Assembly (NCBI GenBank): GCA_036365455.1
Contig: JAWQUS010000023.1
Coordinates: forward strand, 1,488,001-1,552,000
Direction: 5' to 3'
Source of the DNA: Macrosoma leucophasiata
Lineage: Eukaryota; Arthropoda; Insecta; Lepidoptera; Hedylidae
Length of the DNA: 64,000 nt
Shown here: one piece after another, positions 12,901 through 22,246 of the stretch
Layout of the letters: every line of letters begins with the position of its first letter
How positions within the stretch are numbered: the stretch's first letter is position 1
Program-made: the position numbers and the translations under genes
The notes under the pieces: model-generated
What the model was told of the DNA's origin: nothing
The model's input: the letters and a program-made list of their open reading frames with translations, nothing else
Databases searched by the model: none

Positions 12901-15900
12901 TGCAAATGCAACATTGATCCTAGATAAGACCACTGTACTGTACTGTTCTTTAATATGTGTAATTGTAATAAATAATATTAACTTACTTAAAATTCTTATA
13001 AAGTTGGAGTGTATCATACACTCCAACTTTATACAGTATATAATAAAAGAACCTTTTTTCTCCGCACCATGTTGTAAATTTACTTATTATTTTGTTTTCT
13101 TTTGTAACTTGACGTTGACTTTCTGATGAGCTAGTTTACATTTTTGAATGCCTCTCATTTTCAACGCCTATCAACTAAATAGAAATTTCGGTTATCACAG
13201 CACAATTACTAAAACTAATATACTTACAGGTATTGAAATGGCAAAAGTAATAATAAGAGAACCCGAGAAGAAAAATTAGCACAAGCAAGACTTCATAAGA
13301 GAACCAAGTATGAAGAAATTAAAAGAGACCCAGAAAAATATGCCATTCAGAAAGATAATGAAAAATTGAGATATTTAAAACGTAAAGAACAAAACAATCT
13401 AAAAATTATTAACACAGAAAAAAAAAAGGAGAGAGCTGTAGGCTGTAGCGCAAATGCTAATTGATAATTCTCTAAAAGAAGGTATAGCTCAAGAACCAAC
13501 AAATGAAGTTGATCCGTTAGAGGGGCCATCATCTGCACCTAATAAAGAAAATAGAGAAGCTATGCCTAAAGTCGAAAAAAAGAACTGTGAATCCTGTTTA
13601 AAAACTAAAAGATTTCTTAGACGATATTGTTATATGCATGCTAAAGAAATAGGAAAACTCAAATATATCTCAATGTATCTTCACGCCATATCCCTAACGG
13701 GGTAGGCAGAGAGTGTAGAGCGCCAGATATCCCGGTCCTGACATACCTCCCGTGCCTCGTCTACCTTCATCATTCTCTTCATACATGCACGCCGATTCCT
13801 AAGACTTTTGACCCCACCATCAGACAGAACTCGACCTATTTGGTCATGGTAGGTCAGTCTTGGTCTTCCTGGGCCTCTGCAACCATCCACATTCGCATTG
13901 TATATCTGTTTAGTCATTCGCTCATTCGATATTCTTTCTATATGCCCGAACCATCGGAGCACGCCTTTTTTCATTTTTACACCGATACTTTCATTCACAC
14001 AAAGCCTCTTTCTTACATCTTCATTACGAACGCGATCGGTGAATGATGCACCGCAGATCGTTAACTTACTTTCATGCTCTTTCCTGCATACCCAGCTCTC
14101 GCTTCCATATAAAAGCGTTGGAGTAAGTACAGCATTATGTACGGCTAGTCGAGCTCGCTGGCTGAGATGTTTTGATTCTAGCAGCTTACCGACGTTCCAT
14201 TCACGCAATTCCCTGCAAGCACTCTTCTTTCTATGTCAGTGGTGTACCTACCATCCTTGTTAAAAGCACATCCAAGATATACAATTTCATCCACCTGTTC
14301 TAACACCGCATCATTTACTACTAGTCTTGCAAGTTATTTGTTTCGGTAAATAATAGGTTGGGGAAAAAGTCTTTTCGCATTATAGTATGTATGAACTTGT
14401 AATAATAAATAAAATCTCTTTGGCTGTAGTATTTGTATCTGGCTGGTTTTGGTATCATTGAAAGTTAAAATTTTAAAGAACATAATTCCAAATTCAAATT
14501 TATGATTTTCATTTGTTTTTCGTACTGTCAAGATGAGTGAATATAATGAAGAAATTCGATACATTTTAAAATTTTACTACAAAAAAGGTAAAAATGCAAC
14601 GCAAGCCGCGAAAAAAAATTGCGATGTTTATGGACCTAGTGCAGTGTCGCTCTGGTCGCCCTATCACGGATAAAATGGATGCCGTTTTTGAAAAAGTTGA
14701 GCAAGATCGACTTAGCAGTAGTTACGACGTAGCTGAAGAACTGAGAATTGATCACAAAACAGTTTTGGCGCATTTGAAAAAAGCTGGGTACAAAAAAAAG
14801 CTCGATATTTGGGTACCTCACGAGCTCACTGAAAGAAACCTAATGAACCGTGTACTCATTTGTGATTCTTTATTACGACGTAATGGAACCGAATCATTTT
14901 TGAAGAAGCTGATAACTGGTGATGAAAAGTGGATCACGTTCGACAAGAACGTGCGAAAAAGGTCGTGGTCAAAGGCCGGTCAGGCTTCACAGACTGTGGC
15001 GAAACCCAGGTTAACTCGCAATAAGGTGATGTTGTGTGTGTGGTGGGATTGGAAGGGCATTATTCATTATGAGCTATTACCACCAGGCAGGACTATCGAT
15101 TCTGAACTCTACTGCGCACAACTGATGAGATTAAAGCAAGAAGTTGAGAGAAAGCGGCCGGAATTGATCAACAGAAGGGGTGTGGTGTTTCATCATGATA
15201 ATGCTAGACCTCACACATCTATAGCCACTCAGCAAAAATTAAGAGAGTTTGGCTGGGAGGTGTTAATGCATCCGCCGTATAGTCCTGACCTTGCACCTTC
15301 AGATTTCCACCTGTTTCGGTCTCTTCAGAATTCTTTATGCAATGTTAGGTTACCATCACGAGAAGATTGCCAAATCCACTTGTCGCGGTATTTTGATGAG
15401 AAGTCCCAAAATTTTTATAGCAATGGGATCATGTCCCTACCTACAAGATGGCAAAAGGTTATCGAACAAAATGGTACATACATACTTTAGTTAAATTTAA
15501 ATAAACTATATTAAAAAATGTTTTGAATTATCTTAAACAATGCGAAGAAACTTTTTCCCCAACCTTTTAGATAAGTGTTTTTTGTTTACGGATATGTAGG
15601 TATAAATGAACTAATTATGACTGAAAAACTTGACCGTGTGACTTAAGACTGATTATTTTTAAATTGATACAAATAAATACCTGAAAATTTATTTTTATAT
15701 TAAACTTGTTCTTTTTAATTTCATATCATAAATCATTAATCATTACCAGAAGGCTTTAATCACTACCCTCTACTCCATAATCGTTACCATCAGATGATTG
15801 GTCATTACCATCATCAGCGTAAAATTTCAAAAGCCTGTAACTCTTAAACTTATGGGTGCAATTTATTCAAAAATGGTGAAACTGCATAAATCTTTACATA

Positions 15901-17467
15901 CTTTGATCCTAGAACCCTATTTTTGTCATCTAAAAAATTCTCTGTTTTTTCTTCGATTTGCACGAACTCAGAGAATGACCCCGGTATCAATATTATTTTT
16001 CTAGGATCTCGAAAGACATTTACATATTGTTTTGTTAAAGTGACTAAACTAGTTTCGTTTCAACGATTGAAGTTCTCAAAACCATAATCATAATAATAAT
16101 CAGTGTCGTAGTTACAATCAAAGGTACCGTGGTATTATTCATAGCCATCTGCAAACTTCTATCACTAACGATCAATTTAATACGATAAGTCGAACTTCTG
16201 CTACTCCTGCTTCTGCTTCTGCTATACCGATAGCAATATAATCACCTGTATCATAGTGTAGAGTTCATTTGGTTCTTCCGAATACAAATGTAATTGTGCG
16301 ACGCAGTAAACTCCACCCTCCTTCATACAAGGCTCATAGGGATCCATGGCAAACAAGGCTGGCATCCGCTCATATTCCGTATCTGAAGCGTACATAGAAA
16401 CTAAGACCGTATTAAGCATGTTAAAAGTCGACGAAACGTCTATGACTGAATCGTTCTGTCGGCGAATCCCTCAAAAATGAGACGTCCTCTTGGTGATGTC
16501 CAAAGGAGATGAAGTCACGTTTCTCAGACGACTGTCGGAGAACGCTTGCGCATCCAAAGTATTTACCTACATTCGATGTCAGTACTGTTATATAATAGTC
16601 CAGTAACATTCTGAATTATTGTATCACTATAGGTGTTTCAAACCTATGTTACATATTCATAAAATTTTATTATCTGACCCGACAAACTTCGTAATGCCTC
16701 AGAATTGAATAATGTAGAAGAAATGTAGATGAAGAATTAAAATTCTTATAATTCAAAACCGAGCCGAATCGGTCGAACCGTTCTCGAGTACATTTATCTG
16801 AATAAATTTATCTTTCTTCTCTGTATTTCTTTAGGCCAGGGTTTCTCGAACTTTCGGCTCCACGTACCCACCATAAAAAAGTAGACATCAGATTAACGTT
16901 ACAATATTATATTCGTTACACATTTATCACGCTGTAATAATAAGAATACAATAAAACGACTTCGTCAAGACTTGTGGAATCAAACATACTAATTTTAATA
17001 AGTATGAGTGAGGCGGTAACATGTTTTTACTTTATATTTTGTGTAGTAATTATTTTCAATGAGTAATTGTTTAATTAACAATGAATTTGTGTGAAAATTT
17101 CCCGATGAATAAGTAAGTTTATGTTCTTAGGTTTTGGCGAGCTACACTCATTGAAATAAAACTATTTTTACGGCTTTATCTCGCGTTTATTGAACTAAAA
17201 TGATTTTTAAGTCAACCCAAGTTTTCAGTCGCTTTTCAGCTCCCATCTCGCATTATGATAGTGCTGAACACTGCCATTTGGCGGCAAATAGATTAGGTAA
17301 TGCGGTGGTGCCTACTCCCTAAGAGCTCCTACCCGGGAACTCTACCACCAGTGAAAATTATTTTCGCGGAATATCATAAATTATTCGATGAACTCACCAT
17401 TGAGATGATAAATGATTGCATTCGAAGTTTTCAAAACAACACTAATAATTAATAACCAAAATATCAT
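919..17467 (-). CDS. NRF-domain acyltransferase-3 membrane protein, gene 1 (3' part outside window)
   Basis: Exons, in transcript order on the minus strand: 17398-17467, 16246-16382, 11025-11376, 9467-9572, 8289-8376, 5870-6036, 2300-2488 and 919-1089. They join in frame into 426 codons and continue off the left edge. All junctions are GT-AG and phases match genes 2-4. The start is the ATG at 17467-17465 (MIFWLLIISVVLK), a signal peptide as in the paralogues. Exons 2-3 form the NRF domain with six Cys. Exon 3 ends with a membrane helix. Exons 4-5 carry the acyltransferase motif as Lys-x10-His, where the family norm is Arg-x10-His. Exon 6 has FFVLSGFL, and exons 7-8 are membrane segments. This copy is the most diverged of the four but has no broken exon. 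Family knowledge: C. elegans NRF-6/NDG-4 and Drosophila drop-dead belong to this family. The substrate is unknown. Intron 2 holds a 4.16-kb DNA transposon. Confidence 0.88.
1461..1776 (+). repeat. tRNA-derived SINE A, full-length copy
   Basis: The head has an A-box-like GGTAGCCTAGTGG and a B-box GGTTCGATTCC (1510-1520). The body is shared with other copies and ends CCCCTTCGGGGATTACAGGC. The anticodon arm region is not tRNA-like, so this is a SINE, not a gene. Confidence 0.75.
1894..2091. mobile_element. Short TIR element, TATTACRYGRCAYGGTATTC family
   Basis: The inverted ends TATTACATGGCACGGTATTC (left) and GAATACCATGTCGTGTAATA (right) bound a GC-rich non-coding interior (CCGGTCGACAGGACCCGGGC). 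A relative lies at 62190-62612. Confidence 0.6.
2553..2822 (+). repeat. Poly(A)-tailed ~290-bp repeat, copy
   Basis: Starts at GTACGGAGCTCGCGGGCGTA and ends in an A-run at 2812-2822. In gene 1 intron 7. The first ~25 bp are missing. Confidence 0.75.
2828..2960 (-). mobile_element. RTE-like 3' end fragment
   Basis: The complement matches the last part of copies 1-3 (GGGGTTAAAAGTCTTAGAAA... to GTAAGGGACTTGGCGTGAA), with an internal loss. A still shorter piece (CTTCGCGCCAGGTCCCTAAC) lies at 52389-52428. Confidence 0.65.
3010..3302 (-). repeat. Poly(A)-tailed ~290-bp repeat, copy
   Basis: Runs from TTTTTTATGTTATGGAAGTG to CTACCACCAGTAAAA. Nearly complete. Confidence 0.75.
3865..4245 (-). repeat. 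SINE D with (ATT)n tail, full-length
   Basis: In its own direction: GAAGCGCGCATGGCCCAGCG (A-box-like), a body with CCGTCGGTCCCGGTTGCTAT and a tail of ATTATTATTATT. Fragments are at 21650-21708 plus 21890-21970 (plus strand), 37973-38112 and 51255-51362 (minus strand). Confidence 0.65.
4318..5345 (+). mobile_element. Non-LTR retrotransposon (jockey-like) reverse-transcriptase 3' fragment
   Basis: The frame near 4420 reads IPQGSVIGCLLFLIYINDLP, then FADDVSILTS (4510-4540), the RT catalytic YxDD-type box as FADD, and the thumb region to about 4855. After frameshifts it continues with SWFTYGIIMWGNST and QKKIIRILANIKQETSC to about 5226. It is 5'-truncated and has several frame breaks. It lies in gene 1 intron 6, on the opposite strand. 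Confidence 0.85.
5583..5730. mobile_element. 148-bp palindromic MITE, copy 1
   Basis: The ends ACCCCTTTATTCATAAACGT and ACGTTTATGAATAAGGGGGT are reverse complements with one mismatch. The centre is nearly palindromic (GACAAAG, TTTAGCTA). It lies in gene 1 intron 6. Confidence 0.75.
6073..6369 (+). repeat. Poly(A)-tailed ~290-bp repeat, copy
   Basis: Complete, from TGGTGGTAGAGCTCC to a 19-A tail at 6351-6369. It abuts a diverged second copy. Confidence 0.8.
6370..6838 (+). repeat. Diverged poly(A)-tailed repeat interrupted by a tRNA-derived SINE
   Basis: The outer parts (6370-6545 and 6755-6838) match the family at lower identity. The central 6550-6740 holds SINE B in reverse (GGGATCGAACCTGCGAC near 6598). 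Confidence 0.6.
7612..7876 (+). mobile_element. Non-LTR retrotransposon 3' end (RNase H-like tail region) with poly(A)
   Basis: The frame reads TEDVQHVLWECVRNATYRHL and ends near 7778, resembling the Cys-containing tail of R1-clade ORF2. The 3' UTR ends in AATAAATAAAAAAAAAAAAG at 7858-7876. Confidence 0.6.
8080..8262 (-). repeat. Poly(A)-tailed repeat, partial copy
   Basis: Tail-side part only, ending at GGGCCGTACAT about 25 bp before exon 5 of gene 1. A scrap of the head (GTGGTAGAGCACCAGTGACGG) sits at 8020-8040. Confidence 0.65.
8486..8756 (-). repeat. Poly(A)-tailed repeat, diverged copy
   Basis: The whole length is recognisable (CAGGCATGCAGTTCACATTG to ACCACCAGTAA) with many changes, so it is an old copy. 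In gene 1 intron 4. Confidence 0.6.
8815..9113. repeat. Two SINE B copies as an inverted pair (84-bp arms)
   Basis: Arms 8815-8898 and 9030-9113 are reverse complements with one mismatch. The right arm has a tRNA-like head (CAGTAGCTCAATTGGAAGAGCGG with GAGTTCGAGTCTC). The 131-nt spacer is shared with 60720-60830. In gene 1 intron 4. Confidence 0.85.
9172..9239. repeat. 17-bp minisatellite, four units
   Basis: AATCRGTCATTTSTAG repeats about four times, then decays to 9300. Confidence 0.75.
9612..9905 (-). repeat. tRNA-derived SINE A, reverse copy
   Basis: The complement carries GGTTCGATTCCCGGG at about 9838-9852 and ends GCCTGGAATCCCGAAGGGAT. It lies between exons 3 and 4 of gene 1. Confidence 0.75.
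11510..11791. mobile_element. ATAGAGCAAC MITE, copy 1 (right end truncated)
   Basis: The left terminus is AGAGCAACGTGGCCCACCGG and the interior shares the AATGACAGACTGTTT block. It stops near CTCCGGTG without the last part of the right terminus. It lies next to the 4.16-kb element. Confidence 0.65.
12997..13033. repeat. Perfect 18-bp palindrome with 1-nt centre
   Basis: Arms 12997-13014 and 13016-13033 are exact reverse complements around a single C. It lies in the 4.16-kb element, between the 5' subterminal repeats and the coding remnant. Confidence 0.85.
13236..13660 (+). pseudogene. Decayed Lys/Glu-rich coding remnant inside the 4.16-kb element
   Basis: After a likely AG acceptor (TTACAG near 13228) one frame reads REEKLAQARLHKRTKYEEIK and goes on with similar charged residues until a stop near 13460. 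A +1 shift lies just before it. A second frame (13454-13660) carries an acidic stretch and then CESCLKTKRFLRRYC, a possible zinc-binding knuckle. It is cut off by the RTE fragment at about 13668. This probably represents the transposase N-terminal region of the host element. I do not recognise the family with certainty. Confidence 0.45.
13668..14338 (-). mobile_element. RTE-like non-LTR ORF2 C-terminal fragment, copy 1
   Basis: The minus-strand frame reads VLEQVDEIVYLGCAF, SRNELRE-like junk, then LYGSESWVCRKEHESKLTIC, MKKGVLRWFGHIERIS and CRGPGRPRLTYHDQIGRVLS, ending in YPVRDMA. The 3' end at 13668 carries TATCTTCACGCC. It is 5'-truncated and lies within the 4.16-kb DNA transposon beside mariner A. 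Confidence 0.8.
14356..15564 (+). mobile_element. Mariner transposon A (DD34D), DNA-binding domain deleted
   Basis: The ends are GGTTGGGGAAAAAGTCTTTT and its complement at 15535-15564. The transposase frame (from the ATG at 14533) has the full catalytic triad: Asp in GDEKW at 14921, Asp in HHDNARPHTS at 15197 and Asp in PSDFHLF at 15302, with 34 residues between the last two. Against copy B, a 68-bp deletion removes part of the helix-turn-helix and shifts the frame. An ORF opening at 14594 in the new frame restores the catalytic domain (to TAG at 15490). It is very similar to copy B, so the family moved recently. This copy should not bind its own ends. Confidence 0.9.
17245..17356 (-). repeat. 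Poly(A)-tailed repeat, head fragment
   Basis: From ATGATAGTGCTGAACACT to CTACCACCAGTGAAA, close to exon 1 of gene 1. Confidence 0.6.
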
Positions 17468-17675
17468 TTTCAATAATCCAATCTCAAAATCCGAAATCAA
17501 AAATTTGAAATCAAAAATACAAGTCACCGCACGCACGTGCAGTGTGCTCAAAATTTTGAAAATCACTTAAATCTGGTTTTATTATAATATTATATCTTCA
17601 AAGACAAAATATTTTTGGGTGCATAAATATACGTCAGAGTTCTTTAAGCAAAAAATTTAATGTTCTCAATAAACC

Positions 17676-17930
17676 ATAGAGCAACACGGCCCACCGGCCG
17701 CGGCGGACCGGAGGGGAGTAGCCATATGCAAGCTAAGTGGGCCTATGCCTGTCGCCTAGATGTTTAAATGTGTGCTTGAAATTGTTTATGTATTTTGGCA
17801 AAGTCAAGATGTGAGTTTCGTAGTAATAAACGATTTTTGTAGTGTATGTGTGTGTGTCATACGCATTTCCCCCCGCCAAAATGACAGACTGTTTTGGTCC
17901 GCCGCGACCGGTGGCCCGTGTTGTTCTATG
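17676..17930. mobile_element. ATAGAGCAAC MITE, copy 2
   Basis: The termini ATAGAGCAACACGGCCCACC and its complement (ending GTTGTTCTAT) bound a 255-bp non-coding element in the spacer just upstream of gene 1. An internal part next to the right end is missing compared with copy 3. Confidence 0.75.
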
Positions 17931-18374
17931 GCAAAAACATACATTAAGAAATGTAACGCGATTTTACAATTTTAATTTCGAGTCAATGTTATATTTTAAG
18001 CATATAAATTTCTAAGTTTTTTTTAACTACTATGCATAATGTCTGCAATATATAATAGCAGTTTAATATAGAATTACATACATAATTACTTAAATTAATA
18101 ATTACTTACAACCCTTATGTGTGTATTGTACCGCTTATGTATTAAAAATTTATCTACATTAATTTACAAAGCTGCCTTTTAATTTACCTACATACATGCA
18201 TCGCAGAACTTCCACATCGCTCTATTCTTGTGGTAAAGTGACCAGAAGACTTGTACCAATTGCCACATTGAATGGTTACGCTTATGCTTTGTGAAAAAGA
18301 ATAGACCACGTGAAGCGTGAACCAAACTACCCATATTGCCAAATTAGCCAGTAGACTATTAGATTGAGGTCGAG

Positions 18375-18790
18375 ACGGCTTGCCTTGTTTATTTAATTAT
18401 TTTCACTGTATAATGTCCTATGGCATTTTGCTATGGGGAAATTCCGCCGACGTCAACACTATTTTTGCACTACAAAAGAGAGCTGTCTGCGCTATCTATG
18501 GGCTGAGTCCGAGAGTATCTCTTAGAGATAAATTTAAAGAAATAAGTATTCTGAAGAAGCTGCGCAATACATTTATGAAAATGTATTGTATATTCGTAAA
18601 AACATTACAGAGTTTCCTAAAATAGGTAACAATCACAGTATATAGACTAGAAAGAAACAAATACAAATTGTCCACGCATGCTACGCGGCAGTTTGAGTTA
18701 CTCTTTTAGAAGTCAATGAAGTACGATTCTTTAATCATATCCCAAAAATTTTTCAGAGTTTATCTATCAACAAATTAAAAAAATAAATAT
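18375..18790 (+). mobile_element. Non-LTR retrotransposon C-terminal fragment (same group as 4318-5345)
   Basis: It encodes MSYGILLWGNSADVNTIFAL and QKRAVCAIYGLSPRVSLRDK, the conserved post-RT segment of jockey-like ORF2. It degenerates after 18625. It is in the spacer between genes 1 and 2. Confidence 0.75.
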
Positions 18791-18799
18791 AAAAGAACG

Positions 18800-19895
18800 T
18801 TTATATAAATGTAATTACTATATCTCTCTTTGTCCTGTGATTAACTTAATTATACTTTTATTCGTCTTGGGATTGTAGCTATCGTAGCCAAGCTATTTCG
18901 TGATACTGTAATTTCATGTACTTAGTAATTGGTATCTGCAATTGTTTTGAATTGAATAATGTAAATACCCTGGCTGAAAATTAACTTCATCTTTTATCTT
19001 GCCCTACGCATATCCGGAACAGTCATGCACACTTAAATGTCTTTGCACTTGGCGGCATCGTGCGACGGGTTGCTCTCTAATATGGTCGAGGAAGGCAATG
19101 GCTGCCACATGCGTCATACTCATGAAGGAGTGCTGTTCTGTAATTAAATATTTTATGCCATCTATTTTAGTCTATGGTCTATAGGCCCACGAATTAAAGA
19201 AATGAAAAGAGCTCTTCCCAATTTTTTTGCGATACCCGACTGTCTAAATAACGCTAGAGAGTCTATTTTTAATGCTTGCTAAACGTTCTGGCATTTTTCT
19301 AGCGAATTGAAAGCGAGGTGAGCAAAGAGCAAGTTATTTGCAAATCTGTACACAGCTAAAAGGATGCTATACTATCACGAATACTGTGCAACAAAGACCC
19401 GGTGACCTCTCAAAAAGGGTTCTCACACGCGTTACTGTGTTCTTATATGTGTAAAGGCCTGCGCAGACGAGGTACTGTCCCCGGGGTACTATTTTGTCCA
19501 TCAATATAGATCTCTTATAAACTGTATGGAATAACGCACACAAAGGACTAAAAGTACCCCAATAAGTCTTTAAGAATTTTTGTCCTCTAGGGACTTATTT
19601 ATTTTTCTCTGCTTACTTATTACTAAGAAGGGCTTTCCAAAGCAATGCAATAGCTAACACTTCTGTCAGAAAAGAAGCATGTAAAAAATAGTCGTAGTGT
19701 TCTGGATTGGCTAGGGTGGTGGTACGGGGTTTGAGAAGCTCCTCGTTCCCCGGGCATATCAACCCGCGAGATATCGGTAGTGTACAAGCGAGCAAGTTAA
19801 GGTAAGTAAGGTTTTTTTTCGTTTTTTTAGTCGCTTGTCGATTACAGTCGTAGTGAATCGCGCCCGAAGAGAATCTATTAGCAATTACCCGGAAA
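18800..19895. other. Spacer without recognised content
   Basis: I see no credible coding frame and no repeat shared with the rest of the window. The stretch 19450-19600 (GTACTGTCCCCGGGGTACTA) has small inverted motifs only. Confidence 0.5.
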
Positions 19896-19950
19896 AAAAA
19901 TGAAGAAAATAACTTAACTTGCCAACAGTTAAGTTATTTTCTTCATTTTT
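19896..19950. repeat. Perfect 23-bp inverted repeat, 9-nt loop
   Basis: Arms 19896-19918 and 19928-19950 are exact complements (AAAAATGAAGAAAATAACTT...). It lies in the spacer between genes 1 and 2. It may be the end of an unrecognised element. Confidence 0.8.
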
Positions 19951-20520
19951 ACACATTTCAGAAGAAATAAAAACTCTTGTTCCAAATTCTCAAAAGGTAT
20001 TTTATTTCACACAGATCAGTCTTTCAACGAAACGTTAATATTTTCTTCATCATCGTGCAAATATCATTCAGTCTTCTTGTGCTGCGCACGCGCAGCCATA
20101 TGAGCTATCAAATTGTATGTGAGCGCCTCCACTATTACGTGTAGTGGTATATAAAGCCAAAGTGTACGATGCTATCACCACAGCCACGACCTACAACTGA
20201 AAAAAAAAACTTTATTTGCCAATGTGAAATAAACTCGACGGGCCTAGACGGTGGCACAGTTAGACAGAGAAGGGATACGCGAGAAGGAAAATATGACAGT
20301 AGTTTCTTTCATCTGCTTTCGCGCTTTAATCAGGGCGATATTGAAACTCGCTTTCTTTCTCGCCTGTGTGGTCATCACGAGCTAAGAGACTGGCGCAAAA
20401 TTTACACAGGCAACTTCATTCGTTTTCATTTAAGTTTTTCGGGTACTGAGTAGTATTGTTTTCTCAGTAGACAATTTGCTGTGAGAATCTTTTGAATAAA
20501 GATATTAAAACTTAAGGTAT
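19951..20520. other. Spacer with an unassigned open frame
   Basis: A 94-codon frame (20169-20453) has no recognisable motif and no codon pattern that I trust. It may be part of the disrupted hAT element ending at 21085. Confidence 0.35.
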
Positions 20521-20539
20521 CAATCATGGTCGACTATCA

Positions 20540-20835
20540 TATGGGCCTCATAAGAAGGCCCAAGGCCACGCAAAGAGCAATTGAGAGAGCTATACTCGGT
20601 GTTTCCTTGCGAAATCGAATCTGAAATGAGCAGATCCGCATAGCGAAACTCAAGTGGCAGTAGGTAGGGCACATAGCTCGAAGAACCGATGACCGTTGGG
20701 GCAGAAGAGTTCTTAAATGGCAAACGCGTACTGGAAGGCGAAACATAAGCAGACCCGCCACGAGATGGACCTACGACCTGGTGAAGGTCGCTGGCGTTCG
20801 CTATACCGGCCTTATATTTTAAACAACAATTGGAG
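20540..20835 (+). mobile_element. Second RTE-like family, C-terminal fragment, copy 2
   Basis: The frame gives RAIERAILGVSLRNRI, then after a stop KLKWQ, VGHIARRTDDRWGRRVLKWQ and RPATRWTYDLVKVAGVRY. It lies directly upstream of the hAT fragment, in the spacer between genes 1 and 2. Confidence 0.75.
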
Positions 20836-20916
20836 ACATATTTGGCAGGGCCGTTGATGCCACGGAATGCCAATATTTTTGAACATTGACACAGCAACCC
20901 ATACCCGTCACTGAGG

Positions 20917-21085
20917 AAGGCAGCTGTAAATCAGCAGCTGCTATCGGCTCCGCTAACTAGCGTCCCCAGTGAACAGTTATTCAATGCAGCTGGGCAAATT
21001 TACGCTGATCGACGAAGCAACTTCCTCGGCGAAAATGTTGAAAAACTACTCTTTTTGGCATATAATATACGGCTTTTTAATTATG
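20917..21085 (+). mobile_element. hAT transposase C-terminal (dimerisation) fragment
   Basis: The frame reads LLSAPLTSVPSEQLFNAAGQ, IYADRRSNFLGENVEKLLFL and AYNIRLFNYD, matching the conserved hAT C-terminus (S/P-SE-xxFSxAG, DRRSNL). It is cut by a poly(A)-type repeat at 21090. No other part of the transposase is recognised nearby. Confidence 0.8.
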
Positions 21086-21396
21086 ATTTTTTTTTTTTTT
21101 TTTTTTTTTTTATGTAATTGAAGTGGCAAACAAGCATGCAGTTCACATTGATGTTAAGTGATGACTGCAGCCTATAGACACTTACACAAAGACCAAGGTC
21201 AAAATGCAAATGCGTTACCACTCCTGAGGCCTAAGGTGTTATGCCTCTGTGCCGGAAATTACAGGGCCGTACATTACCACCTGACCGGAACACGATAGTG
21301 CTGAACACTACCATTTAGCGGCAAGTAAATCAGGTAATGCGGTGGTGCCTACGCCCGCGAGCTCCGTCACTGGAGCTCTACCACCAGTAAAAAAGT
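21085..21396 (-). repeat. Poly(A)-tailed ~290-bp repeat, copy
   Basis: Complete, with a 23-nt T-run at its 5' side on this strand and the head at CTCTACCACCAGTAAAA. It is inserted at the end of the hAT fragment. Confidence 0.8.
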
Positions 21397-21711
21397 ATGA
21401 TTTCTAACTAACGACTATGTTGTCCTGTTGCAGAACTATACAGACGCCACATAGTGCTGTAAGTGTTGGACAGCACTGTGTGATGTCGCTCATGTCTATT
21501 TTCTCGTTATCAGCCACGATGCTGCTTACTTATATTTAATGTTGACTTTCTTTGTTGATTTTATTTGATGTTTATTATTTTATAGTTAAATAATAAGTAT
21601 GTAGGTAGGCTACATACCTAATTATTTTAGTGATAACATAAAAAAAAAGAAATGGCGGTGCCATGCGAAGCGCGCGGCTGGTGTAGATTGTAAGCGATCT
21701 ACCCGGTTAAG

Positions 21712-21890
21712 GCAATGTATGGCCCTGTAATTTCCGGCACAGAGGCATAACACCTTAGGCCTCAGAAGTGGTAACGCATCTGCATTTTGACCTTGGTCTT
21801 TGTGTAAGTGTTTTTAGGCTGCAGTCATCACTTAACATCAATGTGAACTGCATGCTTGTTTGCCACTTCCATTACAGAAAAAAAAAAGGC
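21712..21890 (+). repeat. Poly(A)-tailed repeat, 3' half, inserted in a SINE
   Basis: From AATGTATGGCCCTGTAATTT to ATTACAGAAAAAAAAAA. It splits SINE D, whose two halves are at 21650-21708 and 21890-21970. Confidence 0.65.
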
Positions 21891-22109
21891 AGGCCTCCCC
21901 CCAAAAAAAGGAAAGAGACTCATGTCCAGCAGTGGGACGTACAAGGGTTGCCATTATTATTAATAAGGTCAGAAGAGTTAGTTAACTTTAAGTTCAACTG
22001 TAAAGAACCCTTGACATACATTAAGTCCGCCTCATGTACTTTTATTGTGCTTGGAAGATTAAATAAATAAATAAATAAATTAATAAGTTGTCTCAAAAAT
22101 GAAATAAAA

Positions 22110-22246
22110 ACCGGAATCGATAATTATTATTATAATAACCAAGACATAGTGAGTAACGGACGCGTGCGGTGTTTTCAATGAATTAAAGCATTATTAAATA
22201 AAAGTAGCAGCATCATTGTGTTCTTTGTTTTTTTCAAAATTTGGCA
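22110..22246 (+). promoter_or_regulatory. Conserved leader and putative core promoter of gene 2
   Basis: The block beginning AACCGGAATCGATAATTATT (near 22110) and the block ACATAGTGAGTAACGGACGCG (22144 on) are conserved upstream of genes 3 and 4. Here the two blocks are adjacent, while the paralogues have 75-92 bp between them. No clear TATA box is seen. A role in transcription initiation is inferred from conservation only. Confidence 0.4.

Larger units (their letters stand above)
11820..15981. mobile_element. 4.16-kb TIR DNA transposon, decayed, in gene 1 intron 2
   Basis: Identical 28-bp inverted ends lie at 11820-11847 and 15954-15981 (starting GGGTCATTCTCTGAGTTCGT). They are flanked by a 4-bp direct duplication CGGT (11816-11819 and 15982-15985). 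Near both ends the short motif YCAYTACCMTCA recurs in both orientations (around 12001, 12541, 12595, 12615, 15759, 15784 and 15802), as expected of transposase-binding subterminal repeats. The interior holds a Lys/Glu-rich coding remnant (13236-13660) and two later insertions, an RTE fragment and a mariner. Sola-type elements make 4-bp duplications, but no transposase core is left to prove the superfamily. Confidence 0.7.

Noticed and set aside
14594..15490. Functional mariner transposase
   Set aside because: The catalytic residues are present, but 68 bp of the DNA-binding part is gone and the usual start is out of frame.
20169..20453. 94-codon frame in the spacer between genes 1 and 2
   Set aside because: No motif, no splice context and no paralogue. 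At best it is part of a broken transposon.
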